The position numbers and the translations under genes were made by a program. The notes under the pieces are model-generated. The model saw only the letters and a list, made by a program, of their open reading frames with translations. It was not told the origin of the DNA and ran no database searches. A stretch of DNA of 64,000 nucleotides from Streptomyces sp. AA1529 (lineage in GTDB: Bacteria > Actinomycetota > Actinomycetes > Streptomycetales > Streptomycetaceae): the NCBI RefSeq assembly GCF_000280905.1, contig NZ_ALAP01000042.1, positions 62,001 to 126,000 on the forward strand, given 5' to 3'. Position 1 is the stretch's first letter. The number at the start of each line of letters is the position of its first letter. Below are positions 1-9,453 of this stretch, piece by piece.

Positions 1-173
1 CGCCGCCGTCGGCTCCCACTTCAGCGCCCGGCGGTGGTGGGACGCAGCCTCCGGCCACAGCTCGCTCGTTGCCTCCGGTTCCGCCTCGCCGTGCGCTGCC
101 GCCCGGCCGCCGGCCGACATCCCTCCGCCTTCCTCTGGAAACACCCCACCACCGGCCCCCGCGAGGAGAGTGA
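1..173 (+). CDS. C-terminal tail of an upstream protein, probably a conjugation membrane protein (partial)
   Basis: The third frame is open from the window edge to a TGA at 171-173 and encodes a low-complexity tail rich in Pro, Ala, Arg and Ser. The stop lies 6 nt before the ATG of the PrgI-like gene, and the GGAG-type ribosome site of that gene overlaps the end of this tail, as expected in a tightly packed operon. In actinobacterial conjugation loci the gene just before the PrgI/VirB4 pair is often a large TrbL-like membrane protein with a proline-rich C-terminus. That identity is inferred from position only, since no membrane segment is inside the window. A second frame is also open to about 228, so the frame choice is not certain. 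Confidence 0.45.
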   Translation, partial: PPSAPTSAPGGGGTQPPATARSLPPVPPRRALPPGRRPTSLRLPLETPHHRPPRGE

Positions 174-179
174 CCGCCG

Positions 180-1094
180 ATGCACGGCACAGACGACGAG
201 GGCGTCGAGGCGGTGCGGATTCCCGCTGACGTCGAGCGGCCCGACCGCGTCCTCGGCCCCCTCACCGCGCGGCAGACGGCCCAGATGGCAGCCGTCGCCC
301 TGCTCCTGTACGGGTTGTGGTGGCTGCTGCGCCCCTATCTGACGCCCCTCGCGTTCCTCGCAATGACCACCCCGGTGGCCGGAGTAGTGACCGCACTGGT
401 GATGGGCCGCCGGGAGGGAATCGGCCTGGACCGGTACCTCCTGGCCGCGCTCGCCTTCGCCCGCACGCCCAAGCGGCAGGTGCACGCCCCAGAAAGAATC
501 CCGCCCCTGCCGGAGTTCGTGCCACGCCGGCTCCGGAGCGCTGCCGGTCCCGCGCCCTGTCCGATCGCTATGCCTGCCCAGGGCATCGATGAGACGGGGG
601 TTGTCGATCTGGGGTCAAAAGGACGTGCGGTGCTGGCGTCCTGTTCGACGGTCAACTTTGCCCTGCGGACCGGTGCGGAACAGAACGCTCTCACCAGCGG
701 GTTCGGTCGGTGGCTGAACTCGCTGACCGGACCGGTACAGATTCTGCTCACCACCCGCCGCGTCGAGCTGGCTCCCATGGCAGGCGCGCTTCGCGAGAGC
801 GCACCTGCCTTGCCACACCCGGCGCTGGAGGCGGCGGCTCGCGCCCACGCCGACTATCTCGATCAGCTCGCCTCGACACGCGACCTGACCGCCCGGCGGC
901 ATCTGGTCATCGCGCGCGAGCCCCAGGCGGCCCCGGGCGGGCGGGTGCGCCGGCGCGTGCACGAGATGCAGCGTGCCCTGGCCGGGGCCGAAATCGACGT
1001 TGCGGCGCTCGACGCGGACCGAGTGGTCGAGGAATTCACCGACGCGTGCAACCCCGACCTGTCCCACTACCGCAAGGAGACGCTCCCGTGCTGA
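180..1094 (+). CDS. PrgI-family conjugative transfer membrane protein
   Basis: This 304-residue protein begins with the PrgI-type signature RIPADVERPDRVLGPLTARQ (residues 13-32), followed by two adjacent hydrophobic segments (about 36-50 and 55-76) and a basic stretch. The rest is soluble and mildly amphipathic. PrgI-like proteins are inner-membrane subunits of Gram-positive type IV secretion systems, usually encoded directly before the VirB4 ATPase, as here. The ATG is preceded by a GAGGAG-type site. The stop codon overlaps the GTG of the next gene by 7 nt, which suggests coupled translation. The C-terminal 200 residues are longer than in minimal PrgI proteins and I assign no domain there. 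Confidence 0.8.
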   Translation: MHGTDDEGVEAVRIPADVERPDRVLGPLTARQTAQMAAVALLLYGLWWLLRPYLTPLAFLAMTTPVAGVVTALVMGRREGIGLDRYLLAALAFARTPKRQVHAPERIPPLPEFVPRRLRSAAGPAPCPIAMPAQGIDETGVVDLGSKGRAVLASCSTVNFALRTGAEQNALTSGFGRWLNSLTGPVQILLTTRRVELAPMAGALRESAPALPHPALEAAARAHADYLDQLASTRDLTARRHLVIAREPQAAPGGRVRRRVHEMQRALAGAEIDVAALDADRVVEEFTDACNPDLSHYRKETLPC

Positions 1095-2905
1095 AGCACT
1101 GGCACTCCCGCCCGCACGAACTACCTGCCCGCAACCTGCTGGAGATTCCCGGCCCCGAGGCCCTCCAAGTCCGCGGCCGGATGCTCGGCATCGGCTCCCA
1201 CCTGACCGCCACCTTGGTGGTGACCGGCTATCCGGCCGAGGTGGTCCCGGGCTGGCTCGACCCACTGCTGAACTACCCCGGACGCCTCGATGTCGCCTTC
1301 CACATCGAACCGATCCCCGGACCGGTGGCCGCCGAGCGATTGAAGAAGCAGCGCGCCCGCCTGGAAGCCTCCCGCCGCACCGGCTTCGGCAAAGGACAGA
1401 TCGACGATCCGGAGGCGGATGCCGCGGCTCAGGACGCCGCGGACCTCGCGTACGTGGTCGCCCGCGGTGAGGGAAAGCTCTTCCGCGTCGCGCTCTACCT
1501 GACCGTCCACGCCCCCGATATCGACGCGCTGGAGGAGGAGCTCGCAGCCGTTGAGGCAGTGGCGAGTTCGCTGCTGATCAGCACTGCACCCGCAACCTTC
1601 CGCGCTCTGCCGGCCTGGCTGGCCAGCCTCCCCTTCGGGATCGACACCCTCGGTATCCGGCGCACGTTCGACACCGCCTCGCTGGCCGCGTGTTTCCCGT
1701 TCACCAGTCCCGACCTGCCTGCCCCGCGCGACGGGAGCCCGCCCTCCGGCGTGCTCTACGGCCTCAACTGCGCCTCCGGCGCCCCGGTCGTCTATGACCG
1801 CTTCGCCCAGGAGAACTACAACTCCGTCACCCTCGCGCGCTCCGGCGCCGGGAAGTCCTACGCCACCAAGCTGGAGCTGCTGCGGCTGCTGTTCACCGGC
1901 GTGCAGGCCGCCGTGATCGACCCGGAGGACGAGTACGTTCGCCTGGCCGACACGGTCGGCGGACGCGTCGTGCGCCTGGGCGCCGACGGTGTCCGCCTCA
2001 ACCCCCTCGACCTGCCCGCCACCGACAACGACAGCGACGAAGCCGACGGGGATACCGCTCGCCAAGAGGTCAGTGGTGATGCGCTCACGCGCAGGCTGCT
2101 GTTCCTGCACAGCTTCCTGTCCGTGCTCTTGGCCACCGACCTGACCGCACCGCAAAAGGCCGCCTTGGACCGGGCCCTGCTGACCGTGTACCGGCGCGCG
2201 GGCATCACCCACGACCCGCGTACCTGGAAGCGCGCAGCACCCACCCTCGGGGACCTCGCCGGCGTACTGGGAGCAGACGAGAGCGAGACGGCCGCCGACC
2301 TGGCTGCGCGGCTGGTGCCCTATACCACCGGTTCGCACGCGGGCTTGTTCAACGGGCCCACCACCACACCCGCCGACGGGCACCTGGTGGTCTTCGCTCT
2401 GCGGCAGCTCCCTGAGGAGGTGCACGCCCCGGCGATGATGCTCACGCTCGACGCCGTCTGGTCTCGCGTGACCAGCCATACGGTGCCGCGGCGACAGCTG
2501 GTCGTGGTGGATGAGGCGTGGCTGCTGATGCGGGAAGGCGAAGGAGCGCGCTTCCTCTTCCGCGCCGCGAAGTCCTTCCGCAAGCACTGGGCCGGTCTGG
2601 CAGTGGTCACCCAGGACGTGGAGGACGTCCTCTCAACCCAGCTCGGCCGAGCGGTGGTCTCCAACGCCGCCACCCAGCTCCTGCTCGGCCAGTCCACCCA
2701 GGCAATCGACGACATCGCCACCACCTTCCACCTCTCACACGGCGAACGCGCATTCCTGCTGGCCGCACAGCAAGGCGAAGCCCTCCTGCAAAGCGGCGAG
2801 CGGCACAAAGTCGCCCTGCTGTCGGTGGCCGCACCGGAAGAACACGACGTCATCACCACCAACCCCGCAGAGCTGGCCTTCGCCGCAACGGAAGAAGACG
2901 CGTGA
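1088..2905 (+). CDS. VirB4-like conjugation ATPase
   Basis: Predicted 605-residue cytoplasmic or membrane-associated ATPase that powers type IV secretion. A Walker A P-loop (SGAGKS, about residues 252-257) follows a segment typical of the VirB4 family (NYNSVTLARSGAGKSY). A Walker B strand with catalytic acids (LVVVDEAWLLM, Asp475-Glu476) and the downstream TQD...STQLGRAV...NAATQLLLGQ region are also family-like. I chose the GTG at 1088 because it overlaps the PrgI stop and leaves the family N-terminus intact; the frame is open further upstream but only antiparallel to PrgI coding sequence. The gene ends by overlapping the GTG of the coupling protein by 4 nt. Confidence 0.9.
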   Translation: MLKHWHSRPHELPARNLLEIPGPEALQVRGRMLGIGSHLTATLVVTGYPAEVVPGWLDPLLNYPGRLDVAFHIEPIPGPVAAERLKKQRARLEASRRTGFGKGQIDDPEADAAAQDAADLAYVVARGEGKLFRVALYLTVHAPDIDALEEELAAVEAVASSLLISTAPATFRALPAWLASLPFGIDTLGIRRTFDTASLAACFPFTSPDLPAPRDGSPPSGVLYGLNCASGAPVVYDRFAQENYNSVTLARSGAGKSYATKLELLRLLFTGVQAAVIDPEDEYVRLADTVGGRVVRLGADGVRLNPLDLPATDNDSDEADGDTARQEVSGDALTRRLLFLHSFLSVLLATDLTAPQKAALDRALLTVYRRAGITHDPRTWKRAAPTLGDLAGVLGADESETAADLAARLVPYTTGSHAGLFNGPTTTPADGHLVVFALRQLPEEVHAPAMMLTLDAVWSRVTSHTVPRRQLVVVDEAWLLMREGEGARFLFRAAKSFRKHWAGLAVVTQDVEDVLSTQLGRAVVSNAATQLLLGQSTQAIDDIATTFHLSHGERAFLLAAQQGEALLQSGERHKVALLSVAAPEEHDVITTNPAELAFAATEEDA

Positions 2906-5304
2906 CCTCCCCCGCCCCGCACCCCCACAGCCCACTCGTGGACTTCCTGACCGACCCCACCTCCTCCTGGCCCTCCCTTACCAGCACGGTCAGCAGCCTG
3001 TGGCAGGCCCACGCCCCGGTCCTCGCCCCCGCCGTCCTGCTGACCGTCACCCTCGCCGCCCACGCCCGCTACCGCTGGGAGAGCAGCCGACAGCGGCACC
3101 TGGCCCAGGACGCCCGCTGCGTCACCATCCTCGCGCCGCCACATGTTCCCGAGAAGGGCGGCGAGGTCCTGTGGGCTCAGCTGTCGGGGCTCCTGCGCCC
3201 GTGGTGGCAACGGCTGCTGCACGGCCAGCCGCATCTCGGCTTCGAGTACATGTGGAATGCCACCGGACTCACCGTCCGCCTCTGGGTCCCCGGCGGCGTC
3301 CCCCTCGCGCTGGTCCGCAACGCGGTCGAGGCCGCCTGGCCCGGCGCCCACACCACCGTCACACCGCCCAGCCCCCTCGTCCCTGCCGAACACCTCGCCA
3401 CGGGCGGGCGGCTGCGACTGGCACGTCCAGAAGTCCTGCCCCTGCGCACCAACCATGCCAGCGATCCGCTCCGCGCCCTGCTGCAAGCCGCAACCGGCAT
3501 GGGGGAGCAGCAAAGCGCCGCCGTGCAGATCCTCGCCCGGCCGGCGACCGGAGCCGCATTGCGGCGGGCTCGTCGCACCGCCCGGCGGTTGAAGGCAGGA
3601 ACGGCTGGTCCGGCCCGTATTCCGGCCGCATCAGCTTGGCTGGCCCACCGCCCGCAACGCGGCACAGGGGACCGGCAGGACGCCGACCATCCGGCCGCGG
3701 TACGTCAGGCAGGGGCGAAGCTGGCAGCCGGTCCGCAGTGGTGCGTCACAGTCGCCTACGCCGCCACCGCGCACCCCAAGACCAGCAAACCGATGGAATC
3801 AGCACGGGGCCGCGCCCATGGCCTGGCGTCAGCTTTCGGGTTGTTCGCCGAACGCAACTGGCTCAACCGCACCCGCCTGCCCCACCCCGCCACCGCACTC
3901 AACGCACGCCACTTCCCGCCCGGAGGTGTGCGGCTACTGTCCGTTCCCGAACTCGCCACCCTCGCCCACCTCCCCACCGATGCCGACGCACCCGGCCTGC
4001 AGCGCGCCGGCGCCCGCTCGGTCCTTCCCCCTCCGACCATCCCGAGCCCGCAGCCCGGCGCGGCAGTCAAGCCGCTCGGCCGCTCAGATACCGGAGCGCG
4101 GCGTGCTGTGGGCCTGGCGGTGCCCGATGCCCGGCAGCACCTGCATCTGATGGGGGCAACCGGTTCGGGGAAGTCGACGCTGATCGCGAATCTGGTCCTC
4201 GATGACGTCCGCAACCACCGCGGGGCGCTCGTCATCGATCCCAAGGGCGATCTGATCACCGATCTCCTAGCCCGGCTGCCCGACACCTGCGCGAACCGGC
4301 TCGTGCTCATCGACCCGGACGACGCCCATGCCCCGCCCTGCCTGAACGTGCTCGACGGCGGAGACATCGACGTCGTCGTCGACAACATCACCGGAATCTT
4401 CCGCCGCATCTTCACCGCCTTCTGGGGTCCGCGCACCGACGACGTCATGCGGGCCGCCTGCCTGACCCTGCTCAAACACGCCCGCGCCAGCCGCCAGCTG
4501 GTCACCCTGGCCGACATCCCCCGCCTGTTGGGCGAGCCCGCCTACCGGCTGCGGATGATCCCCCAGCTCAAAGACCCCGTCCTGCGCGGCTTCTGGGCCT
4601 GGTACGAGTCGATGTCCGAACCCTCCAGAGCCGCCGTCATCGGCCCCCTGCAAAACAAGCTCCGCGCCTTCCTCCTGCGCGACTTCGCCCGCAAGGCCAT
4701 CGCCGCCGGCGCCTCCACCTTCAGCCTCGACGATGTCCTCGACGGCGGCATCCTCCTCGCCCGCCTGCCCAAAGGAGCCCTCGGCGAGGAGACCGCCCGG
4801 CTGCTGGGCTCCTTCCTGGTCGCCGGGGTCTGGCAGGCCGCCGCCGCACGCACCCGAACCCCCGAGCACCAGCGCATCGACGCCGCCCTGCACATGGACG
4901 AGTGCCACAACTTCCTCACCCTCCCCTACCCCCTCGAAGACATGCTCGCCGAAGCCCGCGGCTACCGCCTCGCCCTCACCCTCGCCCACCAGAATCTCGC
5001 CCAGCTCCCCCGCGACCTGCGCGAAGGAATCTCCGCCAACGCCCGCAACAAGATCTGCTTCAACGCCTCACCCGAAGACGCCCACCAGCTCGAACGCCAC
5101 ACCGCCCCCACCCTCACCGCCCACGACCTCGCCCACCTCGGCCCCTACCAAGCCGCCGCCCGGCTGTTGACCCACGGCGGGGAAACCGCCGCCTTCACCC
5201 TCACCACCCGCCCCCTCTCACCTCCCGTCCCCGGCCGCGCAGCACACCTGCGCGCCGCCGCCGCAACACGCACCGGCACACCCCTTCACACACCCACGCC
5301 CTGA
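2902..5304 (+). CDS. Type IV coupling protein (TraG/TraD-like DNA-pump ATPase)
   Basis: Predicted 800-residue protein that would link the relaxed plasmid DNA to the secretion channel. A hydrophobic segment near residues 35-50 (VLAPAVLLTVTLAAHARY) provides a membrane anchor. A Walker A motif GATGSGKST is at residues 418-426, followed by VIDPKGDL, and a Walker B region with HMDECHNF is at 664-671. The block after it (ARGYRLALTLAHQNLAQLP) is typical of coupling proteins. The GTG start overlaps the VirB4 stop (GTGA), so the two are likely co-translated. The final 25 residues are a proline-rich tail. Confidence 0.88.
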   Translation: MTSPAPHPHSPLVDFLTDPTSSWPSLTSTVSSLWQAHAPVLAPAVLLTVTLAAHARYRWESSRQRHLAQDARCVTILAPPHVPEKGGEVLWAQLSGLLRPWWQRLLHGQPHLGFEYMWNATGLTVRLWVPGGVPLALVRNAVEAAWPGAHTTVTPPSPLVPAEHLATGGRLRLARPEVLPLRTNHASDPLRALLQAATGMGEQQSAAVQILARPATGAALRRARRTARRLKAGTAGPARIPAASAWLAHRPQRGTGDRQDADHPAAVRQAGAKLAAGPQWCVTVAYAATAHPKTSKPMESARGRAHGLASAFGLFAERNWLNRTRLPHPATALNARHFPPGGVRLLSVPELATLAHLPTDADAPGLQRAGARSVLPPPTIPSPQPGAAVKPLGRSDTGARRAVGLAVPDARQHLHLMGATGSGKSTLIANLVLDDVRNHRGALVIDPKGDLITDLLARLPDTCANRLVLIDPDDAHAPPCLNVLDGGDIDVVVDNITGIFRRIFTAFWGPRTDDVMRAACLTLLKHARASRQLVTLADIPRLLGEPAYRLRMIPQLKDPVLRGFWAWYESMSEPSRAAVIGPLQNKLRAFLLRDFARKAIAAGASTFSLDDVLDGGILLARLPKGALGEETARLLGSFLVAGVWQAAAARTRTPEHQRIDAALHMDECHNFLTLPYPLEDMLAEARGYRLALTLAHQNLAQLPRDLREGISANARNKICFNASPEDAHQLERHTAPTLTAHDLAHLGPYQAAARLLTHGGETAAFTLTTRPLSPPVPGRAAHLRAAAATRTGTPLHTPTP

Positions 5305-5433
5305 CGCCCCTCCGCCCCTGCGCCCCACGCGGACTCGCATGCCGCAGCCGCTCAAGGCCCCGAACCGCCCCTGACACCGCGATTCTCTCCGCCCCGCCCT
5401 TGCCCTCTCCGAGTTCCCCGGTGGTGATCCCGC

Positions 5434-6432
5434 ATGTCGCCCGCCCTGCCCCGCGCCTCCCACGGCCCCGGGTCCCGCTACACCGCACGAGCCGCCTTCT
5501 CCCGCACCCGATCCCACCGCAAGGCCCGCCACATCAACCTGGCGCCCCTCGTCCACCGGCTCACCGAACGTGACCTGTGGCTGGCCTGGATGCTGCACGA
5601 GCACCGCGTCCTGACCACCCAGCAGATCGCCCGCCTCGCCTTCCCCTCCCTGCGCACCACACAGCGACGCCTGCGCACGCTGTACGAATACGCACTCCTC
5701 GACTCATTCCGCCCCCTCGTCCAGAGCGGATCCAGCCCCGAGCACTACGCCCTCGGCCCCGCCGGAGCCGCTCTCCTCGCCGCACAGGCAGGCTGCGAGC
5801 TCTCCGAGATGGGCTGGCGCCCCTCCCACACCGGACGCATCGCCTACTCCCCCACCCTCGGCCACGACCTGGGCACCAACGAACTCCTCACCCTCCTGGG
5901 CGCCCACACCCGCACAACAAGCGCACGCCTGCCCCTCTGGCTCTCCGAACGCTCCTGCACCCGCCGCTGGGGCGACCTCGTACGCCCCGATGCCTACGCC
6001 CACTGGAGCGACGGCCGACACGAAGTGCCGTTCTTCCTCGAATACGACACCGGCAGCGAAAACCTCGCCCGCGTCGAAGCCAAACTCGCCTCCTACGCCG
6101 CCTTCACCACCTCCACCGGCACCCGCCCCGCCCTGCTCATCCACACCAGCACCGCCTCCCGCGAAGCAGCCCTGCGACGCCACCTGACCGAACCCGCCCG
6201 CAGCCTCGACCTGCGCGTGGCCACAGCCTCAGCCGACTTCACCACCGACACCCCCTGGGGCCCATGGTGGCTGCCCCTCAACACACCAACCCGCCGTCGG
6301 CCCCTGGCCGAACTCGGCACCTGCTGGGAAGACCTGTCACCGGCCCAGCAAGAACAAGCAGACCAAGCCGACTCCCCCCTCACCCTCCCCGTGACCCCAC
6401 TACCGCCCGCCGAACCGGCACCCCGCCCGTGA
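5434..6432 (+). CDS. Replication-relaxation family winged-helix protein
   Basis: The 332-residue protein has a winged-helix-like N-terminal region (residues about 29-95: TERDLWLAWMLHEHRVLTTQ, then RLRTLYEYALLD) followed by a region rich in LxYDTGSE-type acidic motifs. This arrangement matches the replication-relaxation family (Pfam Replic_Relax), which is encoded beside conjugation genes in Streptomyces plasmids and is proposed to help relaxase or replication initiation. No relaxase gene is visible in this window, so its partner must lie elsewhere. The 129 bp before it has no gene. Its TGA overlaps the GTG of the next gene. Confidence 0.75.
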   Translation: MSPALPRASHGPGSRYTARAAFSRTRSHRKARHINLAPLVHRLTERDLWLAWMLHEHRVLTTQQIARLAFPSLRTTQRRLRTLYEYALLDSFRPLVQSGSSPEHYALGPAGAALLAAQAGCELSEMGWRPSHTGRIAYSPTLGHDLGTNELLTLLGAHTRTTSARLPLWLSERSCTRRWGDLVRPDAYAHWSDGRHEVPFFLEYDTGSENLARVEAKLASYAAFTTSTGTRPALLIHTSTASREAALRRHLTEPARSLDLRVATASADFTTDTPWGPWWLPLNTPTRRRPLAELGTCWEDLSPAQQEQADQADSPLTLPVTPLPPAEPAPRP

Positions 6433-7358
6433 CCAAAGCGATCGGCGCCGCACTCGGCTGCCTCCTGTTCATCCTCCTGCTCACCCTCATGGGAGGTGCC
6501 GCACTGACCGCCAAGCTCGGCGACAACGCGGCCGCAGCAGCCTCCGGCTTCGAACTGCCCGGCAAGCACGCGAAGATCGACATCCCGCCCGCCTACCTGG
6601 CCCTCTACCAACGGGCCGCCCCCGAATGCCCCGGCCTGTCCTGGACGATCCTGGCCGCCATCGGCAAAGTCGAGTCCAACCACGGCCGCCACCCCACCAT
6701 GCACTCCAGCGCACACGCCCTCGGGCCCATGCAATTCCTCAAACCCACCTTCGACCAGTACGCCCACCCCGTACCGCCCGGAGGTAAGAAGCCACCCACC
6801 CCCTGGGACCCGGTCGATGCCGTCCACGCCGCCGCCAGGATGCTGTGCGCCAACGGCGCCAAGAACGGGAAAGACCTGCGTGGGGCGCTCTTCGCCTACA
6901 ACCACGCCGACTGGTACGTACGCAAAGTCCTCCACACCGCACAGCGCTACGGCGACGCGCCCGCCGCGCCAGGAACAGCAGGCAGGGCCCTCGCCTTCGC
7001 ACGCTCCCAGATCGGCGCCCGCTACGTATGGGGCGGCGACGGACGAGGCGACGGAGGCTTCGACTGCTCGGGCCTGACCAAAGCCGCCTACAACGCGGCC
7101 GGAATCACCCTGCCCCGCACAGCCGAGGAGCAGTACCACACGACCCGCAAAGTGCCCTCCGGCATCCCGCTGAGACCCGGAGATCTCCTCTTCTACGGAC
7201 GCCCCGGAAACCTCCACCACGTCGGTCTCTACACCGGCCGCGGCCAGATGATCCACGCCCCCAAACCAGGCACCACCGTCCGCTACGAGTCCTACACGTA
7301 CGCCGGCCACGATTTCTACGCCGCCACCCGCCCCACACTGCGAGAGCACCGTCGATGA
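6429..7358 (+). CDS. Bifunctional lytic transglycosylase / NlpC-P60 peptidase
   Basis: This 309-residue cell-wall hydrolase starts with one membrane segment or uncleaved signal (residues about 5-27). An SLT-type transglycosylase domain follows, with a likely catalytic Glu82 in IGKVESNHG and the GPMQFL motif. An NlpC/P60 domain follows with the catalytic Cys213 (DCSGL), His263/264 in HHVGLYTG and a third polar residue near 277. Such VirB1-like proteins open the peptidoglycan for conjugation channels in Gram-positive systems. The GTG start overlaps the preceding stop by 3 nt and the stop overlaps the next ATG. Confidence 0.9.
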   Translation: MTKAIGAALGCLLFILLLTLMGGAALTAKLGDNAAAAASGFELPGKHAKIDIPPAYLALYQRAAPECPGLSWTILAAIGKVESNHGRHPTMHSSAHALGPMQFLKPTFDQYAHPVPPGGKKPPTPWDPVDAVHAAARMLCANGAKNGKDLRGALFAYNHADWYVRKVLHTAQRYGDAPAAPGTAGRALAFARSQIGARYVWGGDGRGDGGFDCSGLTKAAYNAAGITLPRTAEEQYHTTRKVPSGIPLRPGDLLFYGRPGNLHHVGLYTGRGQMIHAPKPGTTVRYESYTYAGHDFYAATRPTLREHRR

Positions 7359-8134
7359 CCCGCCCCTCCTCCACACCGCCCGCAGAAGCCGAGCGCCTGC
7401 TGCGGGACCTCACAAGAGCACTGTGCGCAGTCGGGCTCCTCGCCCTGGCCTTCACCGCGGTCAACGTCACCCTCTTCGCCACCGCCCGCGGCGTGCCCCT
7501 GGCCATCGCCGTCCTCCTCGACCCGATGCTCGCCCTCACCCTGGCCATCGTCCTGTACGCAGACGCACGCCTGGCCTCCTGGGGACTGGCCCCGCCCGCC
7601 TGGTCCACAGCCCTGCGCTGGTGGGCCGGAACCACCGCCGCCGCCATGAACACCTGGAGCTCCCTGTGGCCCAACGGGACGATCGGCTGGCCCAGCAGCG
7701 CCGACCCGGCCGCCGTCCTCCTCCACCTCGCCCCCTGCCTCCTGCTCACCGGCCTGGCCGAAGCCATCGCCGCCTACCGCAAGATCCTCACCACCACATC
7801 CGCCACCTCCACTGCTGAAGCGCCCACAGAGACCAATGGGGAACGCCCACCGCACAGCAGCGCGCCAGGCACGGATACGGCCGCCGGGGCACACCCGGGT
7901 GCACCCGTCATCAGCAACGAGTTGCTGACCCGGGCACGCGCCCTGGACGCGGTCGTCCAGCAACGCACCGGCCGCCCGGCCAGCATCCGGTACCTGCGCC
8001 GCTCCCTGCACCTGGGCCAAGCCCGCGCCCGCGCGGTGCGCACCCACCTGGACGCCACGCACCCGACCCCCGCACCCGACCAGACCCGTACTGCACCCGC
8101 AGGGCCTTCTCAAGACTCTTCCGACCTGGGGTGA
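7355..8134 (+). CDS. Four-helix membrane protein with C-terminal DNA-binding-like helices (SpdA/DUF2637-like)
   Basis: The first 140 of 259 residues hold about four hydrophobic segments (near 23-42, 47-68, 86-104 and 117-139), the last running into GLAEAIAAYRK, as in DUF2637/SpdA-type spread proteins of Streptomyces plasmids. A polar Thr/Ala/Pro linker follows. The C-terminal segment (NELLTRARALDAVVQQRTGRP and beyond) is a helical pattern common at the end of such proteins and may bind DNA. The ATG overlaps the previous stop as ATGA, so the gene belongs to the conjugation operon. The exact function is unknown; a role in plasmid spreading in the recipient mycelium is inferred from family and position. 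Confidence 0.6.
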   Translation: MTRPSSTPPAEAERLLRDLTRALCAVGLLALAFTAVNVTLFATARGVPLAIAVLLDPMLALTLAIVLYADARLASWGLAPPAWSTALRWWAGTTAAAMNTWSSLWPNGTIGWPSSADPAAVLLHLAPCLLLTGLAEAIAAYRKILTTTSATSTAEAPTETNGERPPHSSAPGTDTAAGAHPGAPVISNELLTRARALDAVVQQRTGRPASIRYLRRSLHLGQARARAVRTHLDATHPTPAPDQTRTAPAGPSQDSSDLG

Positions 8135-8300
8135 CTCCGCTTGACGGGGTGGGGCACGGCGAGCGTCCATGGTCGTCGGCGAAGCGGGATACACCACACC
8201 GCGCAAGCGGCCCGCACGCCCGCGACCCCGGCGTGCCCCCGGAGCCGCACCCCGGCCGGGGACCCCAACCACCGCACCACACAGCGACTGAGGTTCCCTC

Positions 8301-9338
8301 ATGACAGACAGCCCGAAAAAGCCCACCCGCGCCCGCCCGCTCACCGGCACCAGCGACCTGACCGGCGCCCGCGCCCAGATCTTCCAGGCCCTCGTCGACC
8401 ACCCCGGATCGAGCGCCACCACGCTCGCGGTCGCCGCCGGACTCGGCCGCTCCACCGCGGGCAAGGCCCTCGCCACGCTGGAAGGCCGGGGGATCGCCGT
8501 ACGCGAGAAGGGCAACAGCACATCCGGCAACGCCACCCCGGACCTTTGGCACCCGCACCCCGACACTGCACCCGACCAGGTACATCCGCTCCCTGGAAGC
8601 CGGGAGACCGAACCCGAGTCGGCCTCCGCCACCCCGGGGACCGCCGATGCGGAAGGCGAGGCATCGGCGGCCGAGCCGACGGGCTCCGATCCGCAAAGGC
8701 CCGAACCGGAACTGGCGCACCCGTCCACCGACACTGATACGGGAGCACCGCAAGCCCCGGACCCGAACCATGAGGCGCAGCGCGGGAAAAGCAGCACCGA
8801 ATCCGCACCCCCGCAGGAAGAGCCCTCGCCCGTTCCCGGCCAAAGTCCGGAGCAGGCAGGCCGTCGTCATCAAGAGGACGACCCCGACGCCGCCCGGCTC
8901 GATGACCCCACCCCGCAGCCCGGGCAGGCTGTGCCTGTCCAGGAGGAGCGTTCGAAGCTCCCGCCCATTCCCGCTCCGACAGCCAGCGAGGTCGCAGCAA
9001 CCGGCACTTCCCAGCCGTCGTCGGACATCGCGCGCCCCGAACCTGGGAAGTCGTGCCCCACCTGCGGGCACTGGCGTCCGTCCGAGACCGTCACCGACAG
9101 CGGCAGGCTGCGCCCGGGAGCACTGCGGGAGATGGTGCTCGCCTTCCTGGCCGCCCACCCCGACGAAGCGTTCACCGCGACCAAGATCAGCCGCCATCTT
9201 GAGCACAGTTCCGGCGCCATCGCGAACAACCTCGCCACGCTGGCCAAGAACGGCCTCACCAAGCAGGTCAGCGAAAGCCCCCGCCGCTACCAGCACCTCC
9301 CGCCCAACGACAACGCACCCAGTGACATCAGCAACTGA
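8301..9338 (+). CDS. Protein with two winged-helix domains joined by a disordered linker
   Basis: This 345-residue protein has a MarR-like winged helix at residues about 22-75 (ARAQIFQALVDHPGSSATTL, then STAGKALATLEGRGIAV). A long Pro/Glu/Ser-rich linker follows, then a CPTCGHW zinc-knuckle-like pair, then a second winged helix near 275-335 (REMVLAFLAAHPDEAFTATK, then SGAIANNLATLAKNG). The second half-domain resembles the N-terminal domain of the MoxR-type ATPase at 14084-15313 (NSGGAIGNALEKL), which hints at a shared DNA site or partner. GAGG before the ATG at 8301 gives a good ribosome site. The 166 bp before it has no gene. Likely a regulator of the conjugation operon or a partition-like adaptor; no target is visible. 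Confidence 0.6.
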   Translation: MTDSPKKPTRARPLTGTSDLTGARAQIFQALVDHPGSSATTLAVAAGLGRSTAGKALATLEGRGIAVREKGNSTSGNATPDLWHPHPDTAPDQVHPLPGSRETEPESASATPGTADAEGEASAAEPTGSDPQRPEPELAHPSTDTDTGAPQAPDPNHEAQRGKSSTESAPPQEEPSPVPGQSPEQAGRRHQEDDPDAARLDDPTPQPGQAVPVQEERSKLPPIPAPTASEVAATGTSQPSSDIARPEPGKSCPTCGHWRPSETVTDSGRLRPGALREMVLAFLAAHPDEAFTATKISRHLEHSSGAIANNLATLAKNGLTKQVSESPRRYQHLPPNDNAPSDISN

Positions 9339-9354
9339 CCCGACAGCAGTCAAC

Positions 9355-9389
9355 GGCGGTGGCGGACTCCCAGGGCCCACGCCACCGCC
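9355..9389 (+). terminator. Hairpin after the two-winged-helix gene
   Basis: The arms GGCGGTGGCG (9355-9364) and CGCCACCGCC (9380-9389) are perfect 10-bp complements separated by 15 nt and begin 17 nt after the stop of the preceding gene. No T-run follows, which is normal for Streptomyces. It probably ends the conjugation operon transcript. Confidence 0.55.
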
Positions 9390-9453
9390 TGCGCCGTGTT
9401 CGGCCTGCCTTAGACGTCGTCTCGTTTGGCCGTAGTGGCTCGTTGTCCAGTCC

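Noticed and set aside
710..1087. N-terminal extension of VirB4 upstream of 1088
   Set aside because: It overlaps PrgI coding sequence in another frame and adds Arg/Ala-rich sequence; GTG at 1088 fits better.
1121..2587. A 488-residue frame on the minus strand inside the VirB4 gene
   Set aside because: It is antiparallel to a gene with clear ATPase motifs; no family signature, and long minus frames arise from third-codon GC bias.
6093..7376. A 427-residue minus-strand frame across the transglycosylase gene
   Set aside because: Shadow of the real gene; no motif.
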